Origin: Mesorhizobium japonicum MAFF 303099
Lineage (GTDB): Bacteria; Pseudomonadota; Alphaproteobacteria; Rhizobiales; Rhizobiaceae
Reading direction: 5' to 3'
Assembly (NCBI RefSeq): GCF_000009625.1
Contig: NC_002678.2
Coordinates: 2,604,001-2,668,000 of the forward strand
Length of the DNA: 64,000 nt
Shown here: positions 44,562-54,700 of the stretch, one piece after another
How positions within the stretch are numbered: position 1 is the first letter of the stretch
Layout of the letters: each line of letters begins with the position of its first letter
Made by a program: the position numbers and the translations under genes
Notes under the pieces: model-generated
Database searches by the model: none
Told to the model about the DNA's origin: nothing
What the model saw: only the letters and a program-made list of their open reading frames with translations

Positions 44562-47525
44562 ATGAAAAAAGGCGATCATCTCTTCCTCATCGACGGCTCC
44601 GGCTACATCTTCCGGGCCTATCACGCACTGCCGCCGCTGACGCGCAAGTCCGACGGCCTGCCGGTCGGCGCCGTTTCCGGTTTCTGCAACATGCTGTGGA
44701 AGCTGATGCAGGATGCCCGCAACACCGATGTAGGCATTGTGCCGACGCATTTCGCGGTCATCTTCGACTATTCCTCGAAAACCTTCCGCAACGACCTCTA
44801 CCCCGAATACAAGGCCAACCGTTCGGCGCCGCCAGAAGACCTGATCCCGCAATTCGGCCTGATCCGCCAGGCGACCAAGGCGTTCAACCTGCCGTGCATC
44901 GAGATGGAAGGCTTCGAGGCCGACGATCTCATCGCCACCTATTGCCGGCTCGCCCGCGAAGCCGGCGGTGACACCACCATCATCTCCTCCGACAAGGATC
45001 TGATGCAGCTGGTTGGCGATACGGTCGGCATGTACGACCCGATGAAGGACCGCCAGATCGGCATCCCCGAAGTCATCGAGAAATGGGGCGTGCCGCCGGA
45101 GAAGATGGTCGACCTGCAGGCGCTGACCGGCGATTCCGTCGACAATGTGCCCGGCGTGCCCGGCATCGGGCCCAAGACGGCGGCGCAACTGCTGGAGCAG
45201 TTCGGCGACCTTGACGGGCTGCTGGCCCGCGCCGGCGAGATCAAGCAGGACAAGAGGCGCGAATCGATCATCGCCAACACCGACAAGGCGCTGATTTCGC
45301 GCCAGCTGGTGACGCTGAAGAACGACGTGCCGGTGGCCGAGGGGCTGGACGACTTCGTCCTGCACGCCCCAGACGGGCCGAAACTGATCGGTTTCTTGAA
45401 AACCATGGAATTCACCTCGCTGACCCGCCGCGTGGCGGAAGCGACCAGCACCGAGGCCGGCGACGTCCAGGCCGTCGCGGTGATCGTCGAGCGCGCCGAC
45501 CACGCGCACGGCCCCGATGTCGGCGCCGGAGCGCCTGTTGTGGCCCGCAGCGGTGCCGAGACGGGCCAGGCCAATGGCGAGGCAACCGCCACACCGACGG
45601 CGGACACCGCCAAGCAAGGCGATACCCCTTCCCTGCTCTCGGCCCTGCGGCTGGAGCGCGCGGCGACCGGCAAGATCGACACGGCGGCCTATCCCTGCAT
45701 TCGCGATATCGCGACCCTGAAAGCCTGGGTCGCCGAGGCGCGAGAGGCCGGCGTCACCGCCTTCGACGTCAGGGCGACATCAGCCGATCCGATGCAGGCC
45801 GAACTGATCGGCATGGCGATAGCCACGGCGCCCGGCCGTGCCGGCTATATTCCCTTCGCCCACAAGAGCGGCAACGGTGACCTGCTCGGCGGCGGCGCGC
45901 TCGAGAACCAGATACCTCTGCGCGAGGCGCTGGCGGTGCTGAAACCGCTGCTCGAGGACAGATCGGTCCTCAAGATCGCGCAGAACCTGAAATACGATCT
46001 CGTCATCATGAGCCGCTACGGCATCGATGTCGCGCCATTCGACGACACCATGCTGATCTCCTATGTGCTCGATGCCGGTACCCCGCACGGCCACGGCATG
46101 GACCAGCTTGCCGAGAAATGGCTTGGCCATACCCCGCTCCAGCTCAAGGATGTCACCGGCTCCGGCAAGAGCTCGGTCGGTTTCGACCAGGTCGATATCG
46201 ACAAGGCGACGGCGCACGCCGCCGAGGACGCCGATGTCACGTTGCGGCTCTGGCTGGTGCTGAAGCCCAGGCTTGCCGCCAAGGGCCTGGTCTCGGTCTA
46301 CGAGAGGCTGGAACGGCCGCTGGTGCCGGTGCTGGCGCGCATGGAGCAGCGCGGCATATCGGTGGACCGGCAGATCCTGTCCAGGCTGTCAGGCGAACTG
46401 GCGCAGGGTGCCGCCCGGCTGGAAGAGGAAATCTACCAGCTCATCGGCGAGCGCATCAACATCGGCTCGCCCAAGCAGCTCGGCGATATCCTGTTCGGGC
46501 GCATGGGCCTGCCCGGCGGCTCCAAGACCAAGACCGGGCAATGGTCGACCTCGGCGCAGCTTTTGGAAGACCTCGCCGCCGAAGGCCACGAACTGCCGCG
46601 CAAGATCGTCGACTGGCGCCAGCTGACCAAGCTGAAATCGACCTACACCGATGCGCTGCCCGGCTTCATCCATCCCGACACCAGGCGCGTCCACACCTCC
46701 TATGCGCTGGCGGCGACGACGACAGGCCGGCTGTCGTCCTCCGACCCGAACCTGCAGAACATTCCGGTGCGCACCGCCGAAGGCCGCAAGATCAGGACCG
46801 CCTTCATCGCCGACAAGGGCAACCGGCTGGTCTCGGCCGACTACAGCCAGATCGAACTGCGCGTGCTCGCCCATGTCGCCGAGATTCCGCAACTGCGGCA
46901 GGCTTTCGCCGACGGCGCCGACATCCACGCCATCACCGCGTCGGAAATGTTCAACGTGCCCGTGGAGGGCATGCCTTCGGAAGTCCGCCGTCGCGCCAAG
47001 GCGATCAATTTCGGCATCATCTACGGCATCTCGGCCTTCGGCCTCGCCAATCAGCTGTCCATTCCGCGCGAGGAAGCCAGCAACTACATCAAGAAATATT
47101 TCGAGCGTTTCCCCGGCATCCGCGACTATATCGAGGAGACCAAGGCCTATGCCCGCGAGCACGGCTTTGTCGAAACCATCTTCGGCCGGCGCATCCATTA
47201 TCCCGATATCAGGTCGTCCAACCCTTCGATCCGCGCGTTCAACGAGCGCGCCTCGATCAACGCCCGCCTGCAAGGCACCGCCGCCGACATCATCCGCCGC
47301 GCCATGGTGCGCATGGAGGAGGCGCTGGACAGGGCGAAGCTATCGGCCCGCATGCTCCTGCAGGTGCATGACGAACTGATCTTCGAGACGGTCGAGGCCG
47401 AAGTCGAAGCGACGATCCCCGTCGTTCGCCATGTCATGGAAAACGCGGCGATGCCGGCGGTATCGATGTCGGTACCGCTGCATGTCGATGCGCGAGCCGC
47501 GAACAACTGGGATGAGGCGCATTAG
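44562..47525 (+). CDS. polA: DNA polymerase I
   Basis: A 987-residue Pol I for Okazaki fragment processing and repair. The 5' nuclease domain (1 to about 290) has FEADDLIATY, SSDKDLMQL and GDSVDNVPGVPGIGPKTAA. The polymerase domain has motif A SADYSQIELRVLAH, motif B RRRAKAINFGIIYG and motif C LLQVHDELIFE, all intact. The 3'-5' exonuclease domain looks damaged: the DxE metal motif reads FDVRATSADP (Asp402, Arg404 where E. coli has Glu357), and the Tyr at the E. coli 497 position is His552 (AHAAEDADVT). Asp479 and Asp556 remain. Proofreading is probably weak or absent (inference). ATG 44562 is chosen; an in-frame ATG lies at 44514. Ribosome sites are weak at both. Confidence 0.93.
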   Translation: MKKGDHLFLIDGSGYIFRAYHALPPLTRKSDGLPVGAVSGFCNMLWKLMQDARNTDVGIVPTHFAVIFDYSSKTFRNDLYPEYKANRSAPPEDLIPQFGLIRQATKAFNLPCIEMEGFEADDLIATYCRLAREAGGDTTIISSDKDLMQLVGDTVGMYDPMKDRQIGIPEVIEKWGVPPEKMVDLQALTGDSVDNVPGVPGIGPKTAAQLLEQFGDLDGLLARAGEIKQDKRRESIIANTDKALISRQLVTLKNDVPVAEGLDDFVLHAPDGPKLIGFLKTMEFTSLTRRVAEATSTEAGDVQAVAVIVERADHAHGPDVGAGAPVVARSGAETGQANGEATATPTADTAKQGDTPSLLSALRLERAATGKIDTAAYPCIRDIATLKAWVAEAREAGVTAFDVRATSADPMQAELIGMAIATAPGRAGYIPFAHKSGNGDLLGGGALENQIPLREALAVLKPLLEDRSVLKIAQNLKYDLVIMSRYGIDVAPFDDTMLISYVLDAGTPHGHGMDQLAEKWLGHTPLQLKDVTGSGKSSVGFDQVDIDKATAHAAEDADVTLRLWLVLKPRLAAKGLVSVYERLERPLVPVLARMEQRGISVDRQILSRLSGELAQGAARLEEEIYQLIGERINIGSPKQLGDILFGRMGLPGGSKTKTGQWSTSAQLLEDLAAEGHELPRKIVDWRQLTKLKSTYTDALPGFIHPDTRRVHTSYALAATTTGRLSSSDPNLQNIPVRTAEGRKIRTAFIADKGNRLVSADYSQIELRVLAHVAEIPQLRQAFADGADIHAITASEMFNVPVEGMPSEVRRRAKAINFGIIYGISAFGLANQLSIPREEASNYIKKYFERFPGIRDYIEETKAYAREHGFVETIFGRRIHYPDIRSSNPSIRAFNERASINARLQGTAADIIRRAMVRMEEALDRAKLSARMLLQVHDELIFETVEAEVEATIPVVRHVMENAAMPAVSMSVPLHVDARAANNWDEAH

Positions 47526-47531
47526 CGCCAA

Positions 47532-47704
47532 CGCTTCGTCATCCTCGGGCTTGACCCGGGGATCCATGCCGTGACCTCACTCGAAGATCGCGGCGGAGCA
47601 GAACTTGAGGTCTGCATCGCTGCAACACGTCCATGTCACGGAATGGATACTAGGGTCTGCGCGCGTCGCTTCGCTCCTTGCTTCGCCCTAGTATGACGAA
47701 GCGA
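47532..47704. repeat. Dispersed intergenic inverted-repeat element
   Basis: A 173-base element bounded by a perfect 11-base inverted repeat, CGCTTCGTCAT and ATGACGAAGCG. Inside is the phrase CATCCTCGGGCTTGACCCG, very similar to short intergenic repeats I know from rhizobial chromosomes. It fills the gap between polA and the Zur-like gene and encodes nothing. A folded transcript could form a long imperfect hairpin. Confidence 0.6.
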
Positions 47705-47708
47705 AGGC

Positions 47709-48113
47709 TTAGGCAGCCTCGGCCCGGCACTTCGCGCACGTCCCGCGAAATTCTATGACCGCCTTCTTGGCGGCGAAGCCCGTCGAATGGACCCATTCGT
47801 TCAGCCGGTGGTCGACATCGTGATCCGACATCTCGGTCACCTGCCCGCAGGTGTCGCAGATGGCGAAGGCGGTCATCGAATGGCTGTGATCATGCGGCTC
47901 GGCGCAAGCGACGAAGGAATTGATGCTTTCCAGCCGGTGCACGAAGCCGGACTTCACCAGCGTGTCGAGCGCGCGATAGACCTGCAGCGGCGCGCGAAAA
48001 CCGCGCTCGCGCAACTGGTCAAGCAAGGTGTAGGCGCTGAGCGGTCCGCTGGCGGTCTCGAGCTTCTCGAGCACGCACAACTGGTTCTTCGTCAGCACAT
48101 CCCTTGCCGCCAT
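47709..48113 (-). CDS. zur: Fur-family regulator, probably Zur
   Basis: A 134-residue Fur-family repressor. The winged-helix part includes RAPLQVYRALDTLVKSGFVH, and HRLESINSFVACAEPHDHSH is closer to zinc-sensing Zur than to iron-sensing Fur. The structural zinc site is formed by CDTCG and CAKC. It would repress zinc uptake genes when zinc is plentiful; no znuABC genes are in the window, so the assignment rests on the sequence alone. ATG 48113 is preferred because GGAACC precedes it; longer starts add no domain sequence. It is divergent from the metacaspase operon, 246 bases apart. Confidence 0.75.
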   Translation of the reverse strand: MAARDVLTKNQLCVLEKLETASGPLSAYTLLDQLRERGFRAPLQVYRALDTLVKSGFVHRLESINSFVACAEPHDHSHSMTAFAICDTCGQVTEMSDHDVDHRLNEWVHSTGFAAKKAVIEFRGTCAKCRAEAA

Positions 48114-48359
48114 GGTCCGGTTCCAACTTGTCCTGCGCCATCTCCAGGCTGTTTGCCCGTGCAAACCGCCTGATCCCATTCAGATAGCGACGAACCGTCG
48201 TCTTTGCTACTCTTTCTGTTGTTGTCCCGGACCCATCGATAACGTGCCGGCGCATTTGATGACGGCAGGCTTGATGGCACGGCGACATTCAAAATACTGA
48301 CAAAATCCTCGACGAGGGTGGTTTCGCTTGGGAAATTCGATCGGGCTTGGGGAAGCAAT

Positions 48360-50561
48360 ATGATCAAATTGACACGCCGGACGCTGCTTGTCGGCACGTC
48401 CGCGCTCGTGGCGGCCGGTACGGTATCGTTCCGGGCGATGGCGGCATCGCGCACCTATCACGCGCTGCTGGTCGCCTGCACCGAATATCCTGCCCTGCCG
48501 CAAAGGAACTGGCTGATCGGGCCGAAGAACGATGCCGGCCTGGTGCACGAGTATCTGCTGAAGAACGTGCCCGACCCGGTGCGCTTCGCGCCCGAAAACG
48601 TCACGCTACTTGCCAAGGACGTGCCCGGCGCCAAAGGCTTGCCGACCCATGCGGCGATCAAGGCGGCGCTCGCCGATCTGGCGGCCAAGGTTCAGCGCGA
48701 CGACTTCGTCTACCTGCATCTGTCCGGCCACGGCGCCCAGCAGCCCGAAAGGGCCAAGGGCGACGAGACCGACGGGCTCGACGAGATTTTCCTGCCCGTC
48801 GACATCGAGAAATGGATAAACCGCGATGCCGGCGTGCCGAACGCGCTGGTCGACAATGAGATCGGCGATGCGCTCGACGCGATCCGCAACAAGGGCGCCT
48901 TCGTCTGGGCTGTCTTCGACTGCTGCCATTCCGGCACCGCGACCCGCGCCGTCGAGGTTGACGACGAGTTGGAGCGCAAGGTCGAATTCGCCGACCTGGT
49001 AGGCGGCGACGAGGCTGCAAGGGCGGCGGCCATCAAGACTTACGAGGACACGGTCGCAGGCGCCTCGCGCGGCCTCGACGAGAATGGCGCGCGCAAGCCC
49101 GCCTTCAACCTGACGCCGACCGGCGGCGAACCGATCACCAAGGGCAAGCTGGTCGCCTTCTACGCGGCCCAGACGGTGGAAACGACGCCGGAGATGCCGC
49201 TGCCCAAGGGCACTGCGGATGCGCCGCGCTTCGGCCTGTTCACCTTCACCATCCTGTCGAAGCTCGCCGAAAACCCCAATGTTACCTATCGCCAGCTTGG
49301 CCAGGCCGTGCTGCAGCAATATTCGGCCGACAGCCGCACCCGTCCGACGCCGCTGTTCGAGGGCGAGCTCGACGCGCGCGTCTTCGGCACCGACAAGACC
49401 GACGCCGTCATGCAGTGGCCTATCATCGTCAAGGACGGCCAGGCGACGATCGGCGCCGGCCTGCTGCATCGCCTTACGCCCGGCAGCAAGCTCGCCATCC
49501 TGCCGTCCGCGCTGTCGTCGCTGTCCGACGCGGTCGGCTATCTCGAGGTGGAGTCGGCCAAGAACCTGGAAAGCCGCGTCAAGCCGGTCGAGTTCGAGAA
49601 GAAGCCGGCACTCAAACTGGCCGACATTCCCGCCAACGCCTATGCGCGGGTGGCTGAGATCGCCGTCGACTACAGACTCACGGTCGCTCGGCCGGCCGAG
49701 ACGAAGGGACTCGAGAAAGAAACCGAACTGGTCAATTCGGTTCTCGACGAACTGGCCACGGCCAAGGAAACCGGCTTCAACATCGAATTGGTCGACCCGG
49801 GCAAGAGCGCCGAGCTACGCTTCGCCGTGATGTGCGAGAATGCCATAGCGGGCGCGGCCAAGGATGCCAGCGACAAGCCGGCGCTGTGGTTCCTGCCGGC
49901 TTCGGGCGACGTGACGCTGAAGGACGGCAGCAAGCCGCCGCTGATCATCATCCACCCAGACGATCGCCAGAAGCTGGTCGACCCCACGACCAGGAATTTG
50001 CGCACCATTTTCCGCGCCACCGGGCTGTCGCGGCTGGCGGCGGCCTCCGACTACAAACCCGAGGATGTCGACGTCCAGTTCCAGGTCAAGCGTCGCGACA
50101 AGGATGGGCTCGAACCCTTGCAGGCTTCCGCGGTGCCGCGCGTCTCGCCGGGCGACGAGGTGCATGTGCTGGCCAAGAACAGCTCGGACCAGCTGGTCGA
50201 CATCAACGTGCTCTATGTCGGCAGCGACTATTCGATCACCCACATCGTCGCCGAACGCCTGGCGCCGCAGGCCACGCTGGAGGAAGGGCTGCTCGCCTTC
50301 ACCGACACCAGCTTCGGCATGGAGCGGATGATCGCGGTGCTGACCGAGGCGCCGCCGGAAAGCGAGAAGGAAGATCTGAGCTTCCTGGCGCAGGACGGCG
50401 TCGCGGCGATGACGCGCGGCCTCGGCCCCGCCAGCTTCTCCGACATGCTCGCCGATATCGGCATGGCGGCGCCGACCCGTTCGGTGATGCGGCTTGCCGA
50501 CAAGAGCGGCCCGAAGGGGGCAGTAATGATCTTCCCGATGGAGACGGTGCCGCGCGCCTGA
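48360..50561 (+). CDS. Exported metacaspase-like (peptidase C14) protein
   Basis: A 733-residue caspase-family protein. The N-terminus LTRRTLLVGTSALVAAGTVS then MAAS is a twin-arginine-like signal peptide, so export is likely. The catalytic pair is His124 (LHLSGHGAQQ) and Cys189 (FDCCHSGT), the standard metacaspase arrangement, followed by the acidic specificity region and FYAAQTVETT. Residues after about 370 form an accessory region containing VSPGDEVHVLAKNSSDQLVD (a DUF4384-like pattern). It should cleave after basic or acidic residues; specificity is not known. ATG 48360 has GGGGAAG 5 bases upstream. It heads a five-gene operon; the next gene follows after 116 bases. Confidence 0.88.
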   Translation: MIKLTRRTLLVGTSALVAAGTVSFRAMAASRTYHALLVACTEYPALPQRNWLIGPKNDAGLVHEYLLKNVPDPVRFAPENVTLLAKDVPGAKGLPTHAAIKAALADLAAKVQRDDFVYLHLSGHGAQQPERAKGDETDGLDEIFLPVDIEKWINRDAGVPNALVDNEIGDALDAIRNKGAFVWAVFDCCHSGTATRAVEVDDELERKVEFADLVGGDEAARAAAIKTYEDTVAGASRGLDENGARKPAFNLTPTGGEPITKGKLVAFYAAQTVETTPEMPLPKGTADAPRFGLFTFTILSKLAENPNVTYRQLGQAVLQQYSADSRTRPTPLFEGELDARVFGTDKTDAVMQWPIIVKDGQATIGAGLLHRLTPGSKLAILPSALSSLSDAVGYLEVESAKNLESRVKPVEFEKKPALKLADIPANAYARVAEIAVDYRLTVARPAETKGLEKETELVNSVLDELATAKETGFNIELVDPGKSAELRFAVMCENAIAGAAKDASDKPALWFLPASGDVTLKDGSKPPLIIIHPDDRQKLVDPTTRNLRTIFRATGLSRLAAASDYKPEDVDVQFQVKRRDKDGLEPLQASAVPRVSPGDEVHVLAKNSSDQLVDINVLYVGSDYSITHIVAERLAPQATLEEGLLAFTDTSFGMERMIAVLTEAPPESEKEDLSFLAQDGVAAMTRGLGPASFSDMLADIGMAAPTRSVMRLADKSGPKGAVMIFPMETVPRA

Positions 50562-50677
50562 GTTCCGCCCCAAGGCCGCACGGCCTGGTATCGCCGGCTC
50601 TTGCGCGATTGGCGCGATATGAGAACATCCCGCCGCGGCCAAGGGCTCAGCGGCTGACGAAGCAGATAGGATCGATT

Positions 50678-51058
50678 GTGAAGAAGTCTTTTTTCTCCTG
50701 GCGGGCAACGGTTGCCGGACTTGCCGGCGGCCTGTTGCTGATCGTCAACGCGTCTGCGCAGGACACATGCGGCCTTTGTGCCAAGCGGGTGGTCATCAAT
50801 TCGGAACTGGCGACGTGCTTCCTCGATCAGTACGACCAGTTCGCCAAGACCAGCAGTGACGCGGTGGTGGTCGACCTCTCGAGCTGCGCCTCGCGCGGCG
50901 TGGTCGAAGCCTTGCCGTCGCCGAACAAGGCGCCGGCGGAGCCGGACATGCAGTTCATTGTTTCGCGCCCGCAACTGGCATGCCTGAAAAAGCAGCTTGA
51001 AGCGCCGGGCGTAGTGCTCGATCCCTCCGCCACCATCGAACTGGACAGCTGCAAATGA
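50678..51058 (+). CDS. Small secreted Cys-containing protein of unknown function
   Basis: A 126-residue protein with a clear Sec signal peptide (KKSFFSWRATVAGLAGGLLL, cleavage after NASA). The mature part starts QDTCGLCAKRVVI and has about six Cys (CGLC, ATC, SSC, LAC, DSC), suggesting disulfide bonds in the periplasm. GTG 50678 is chosen because ATAGGA precedes it and the signal begins there. Its stop overlaps the next start by 4 bases. No family recognised; position suggests a partner or inhibitor of the flanking caspases (inference). Confidence 0.7.
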   Translation: MKKSFFSWRATVAGLAGGLLLIVNASAQDTCGLCAKRVVINSELATCFLDQYDQFAKTSSDAVVVDLSSCASRGVVEALPSPNKAPAEPDMQFIVSRPQLACLKKQLEAPGVVLDPSATIELDSCK

Positions 51059-51762
51059 AGAAGCCGGGGGGCACGACAAAGCAGACACCGGTAGCCGCAC
51101 CCGCAAAGGCGCCAGCAACGAAGGAGACGCTGCCGGAAACCACCGAAGGTTTTCCCTGGCCTAGCAGCCATGAGATCAAGAAGGAGAGCAATCCCTTCAC
51201 CGATCGCGACTGGCGCATGCTGGTCTATGCCTGGTCAGGCTTGCTGGTGCGTTTCGCCATCATCTTCACCCTGGCATTCTCGGTCTACCAGTTCCTGGCC
51301 AACCAGGAGCAGAAGCGCGTCGAGCAGACAATGTCCCTGGTCGAGCTCTGGGAAACCAAGGACTACCAGCAGGCACAACGGGCGTTGAAAGATCGTCTTG
51401 CCGCCCTCAACGCCAAATACGACAATCTGCTCAGCGCCAACCCCTCGCCGACCGAGGAACAGGTGTTCCGCCAGCGCATCGGCATCGAGGCGATGAGCAC
51501 CTCCGGCGGCGACATGCCGCTCGCCGACTTCAGCGAGAATTTCGACCGCATCGTCTATTTCCTCAACCGGCTGTCCTTCTGCGTCGATGGCAACCTGTGC
51601 TCGCGCAAGGTCACCGATGCCTATTTCCGCGACTACGCCGTCTCGTTCTGGAGTTATTTTGCCGGCTATGTCGACAAGCAGCGCAAGGCGGGTTCACCGA
51701 CTTTTGCCACGGCGATCGAGGCCTATGTTCGCAACGGGCAACCAGGCGGCGAAGCCAGATAG
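51055..51762 (+). CDS. Single-span membrane protein of unknown function
   Basis: A 235-residue protein. The first 55 residues are cytoplasmic-like and rich in Pro/Lys/Thr. One helix (LLVRFAIIFTLAFSVYQFLA) spans the membrane about residues 62-81. After it, QEQKRVEQTMSLVELWETKD and RALKDRLAALNAKYDNLL look coiled-coil. The C-terminal domain includes SENFDRIVYFLNRLSFCVDG and two Cys. It is translationally coupled to the secreted protein before it, and 2 bases separate it from the WD40-caspase gene. Perhaps an anchor for the exported caspases (inference). Confidence 0.7.
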   Translation: MKKPGGTTKQTPVAAPAKAPATKETLPETTEGFPWPSSHEIKKESNPFTDRDWRMLVYAWSGLLVRFAIIFTLAFSVYQFLANQEQKRVEQTMSLVELWETKDYQQAQRALKDRLAALNAKYDNLLSANPSPTEEQVFRQRIGIEAMSTSGGDMPLADFSENFDRIVYFLNRLSFCVDGNLCSRKVTDAYFRDYAVSFWSYFAGYVDKQRKAGSPTFATAIEAYVRNGQPGGEAR

Positions 51763-51764
51763 CG

Positions 51765-54700
51765 ATGGGGAAACCCGGAACCACCTTCCGCCTCATGCGT
51801 GCCAGCCGCTGGCTGGCCATGGCTGGAGCCTTGATCACGGCCTCGGCCGCCTGCGCCGAGGACGCCCCGGATTTCCGCCTCGACCTCGACACCGGAGGCC
51901 ATACCGCCCGGATTGCCCGCCTCGCCTTCACCCCCGATGGCGAGGACATTGTCTCGGCATCCGATGACAAGACCATCCGCATCTGGGACTGGCAGAGCGG
52001 CGTGACGCTGCGCACCATTCGCGGCTATCTCGGCAATGGCAGCGACGGCAAGATCTTCGCGGTCTCGGTTTCGCCGGATGGCAAGACGATCGCCGCAGGC
52101 GGCTATTTCGGCGCCGGTCTCGGCGACAAGCCGCCCTATGGCGACATCAGGCTGTTCGACTTCGCCACCGGCAAGATGAAGGCCGTGCTCAGGGCCGCCG
52201 ACTACGCGACCTACGACCTCGCCTTCTCGCCGGATGGCAAGACGCTGGCTGCCGGTGGTGGCGACGGCATGGTCTATCTCTGGCGGCTCGACGACAAATC
52301 AGCGACAGGCTGGACGCTGGACAAGAAGCTCGACGCCGATTCCTGGCACATCGACAAGCTGGCCTTTGCCGCTGCTGGAACCCGGCTGGCGGCCACCACC
52401 ACCGACAATGGCATCCGGCTCTGGGATGTCGCCAAGGGCGAGGAAATCGCCTTGCCTGATGAAGCCGAGCCGTTGCGGGACGTCAGCGTGCTGGCGCTGG
52501 CCATCTCGCAGGACGGCAGCCTGTTCGCCACCGGCAGCAAAGACGGCCAGGTCCAACTCTGGCGAGCGGCTGACGGCACGTTGGTGCACGCCATGCCCAA
52601 GCAGGATTTCCTCATCGGCTCGCTGACCTTCGCCAAGGGATCGCGGCTGGTCGCCTCCTGCGGCTATCGCTGCGCCGACAAGCACCGCTCTATCGTCTGG
52701 AACACCGACAGCGGCGAGAAGCTGCTCGACTACAGCGGCCATGACGGCACCGTCTATGCCAGCGCCGCCAATGCCGACGGCTCGCTGGTGGCGACGGCCG
52801 GCGGCACCCGCAACGCCATCCAGGTCTGGGACCCGGCGACCGGCGAACGCAAGGCCTTGCTCCAAGGAGTGGGCGAACCGGTGACCGCGATCGGCATCGA
52901 TGCGGCAAACGGCATCATCGCCTGGGGAAATACCAACCCCTGCCCCGAGCGCGTGGCTTGCCCCGAGCAATTGGGCGCATTGGACAAGAGGTTGGAACTG
53001 CCCACAACGGAGCGGTTCTTCGATGACCCTCAGCCGCTGACGGAGCCGGGCTCGTTTGCCCGCGCCGCTCAGAGCGATGGCGAGTGGTCGCTGCACGCCA
53101 CAAAGGGCGGCAAGGACGCGCTGGAGAACGCGGTTCTGGAGATCGCCAATGGCGGCAAGGTGGTGCGCTCGATCGAGAACGACGCCACCAACGGCTTTGC
53201 GCATTCGGCTTTCACGCTGATCGACAACGGGCTTGGCCTGATCACCGGCGGCAATGACGGCACGCTGCTGGAATACAAGGCCGCGACCGCCAGGGTCTCC
53301 GGCGAATTCACCGGCCATACCGGTGAAATCAACGCCATGGCCGCCTCGGAGAAAGCCGGCCTGCTGGTCACCGGCAGCGCCGATCAGACATTGAGGCTGT
53401 GGAACCTGAAGACGCACGAGCTGATCGTGTCGATGTTCTTTGCCGGCCCGCAATGGATCGCCTGGATGCCGCAGGGCTACTATTATTCCTCCGATGAGGG
53501 CGACAAGCTGATCGGCTGGCACGTCAACCAGGGCCGAGACCATGAAGGCCGCTTCATCCGCGCCGGCCAGTTGAAGAAATACCTCTGGAGCCCGGAAATG
53601 GTGCGCCGCGCCATCATCCTGCGCAGCGCCAAACAGGCGGTGAAGGAGATGCGACCGGGCGTCGACAACGAGTTGCAGAAGCTCTTGCAGCGCAAGCCGC
53701 CGGAATTCGGCGTTCGCCTGGCCGACGACCAGAGCAAGGTCCGCGACGGTTATGTCGCCGTCGAGATAACAGGTGCCAAAGAAGCCGGAACTGATGTCGC
53801 CGGCTTCTCGATCCTGTCGAACAGCCGCAATGTCGGCGACATCGCCACGCGTTCGGCCGAAGGCGACAAGACAACAGTCGAGGTGCCGGTCGAGAATGGC
53901 CAGAACACCATCCGCATCACCGGCACTAACGAATATGGCTATCTGACCGAGCGCAGCGTGACGGCGCTGGCGAGGAAGACCGAAAAGGCCGAGGCCAAGG
54001 GCAAGCTCTATGTCGCTGTCATCGGCGTCGACAAATATCCGTTCCTGACCGACGCCTGCTCCGGCCACGCCTGCGATTTGCGCTACCCCGTCGACGACGC
54101 CACCGAATTCCTCGAGGTGGTTGCGCAGAAGTCGGCGCCTTTGTTCTCGTCGATGGAGACGCTGGTTCTGGTCAATCGCGAAGCGCTCGACGAGAGCCCC
54201 GACAAGGCCAAGCAAACCTACACCGTCGCCAGCGCCGACAACATCATGGAGCCGGACTCGCACACGATCGACGACCAGCTCGCCGATTTCCTCGACAGGC
54301 CTGGCGAACACGACACCACCATCGTCTTCGTCGCCGGCCATGGCATCAACATCGACGAGGATTACTATTTCATCCCGACCGATGGCCGCAAACAGGATGC
54401 CGACCGCTGGAAGCGATCCTCGCTTGTCGACTGGGGCGACATCCAGAAATCGGTCGAGCGGGCCAAAGGCATGCGCTTCATGCTGCTCGACACCTGCCAT
54501 GCCGCCAACGCCTTCAATCCGCGCCTGGAAAAGGACGCACAGGACGCGCGCATCGTTGTGTTCTCCGCCACTGCGGCCAACAACACCGCCGCCGAATTGC
54601 CGGAGCTCGGCCACGGCGTCTTCACTTACTCGATCCTCGAGGGCCTGCGCGGCAAGGCGAGAACCTCCGACGGCGGCATCACGCTTTTCGGGCTCGCCGA

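Noticed and set aside
52299..54614. 771-codon open frame antisense to the WD40-caspase gene
   Set aside because: It mirrors a high-GC coding strand, has no domain sequence and no ribosome site.
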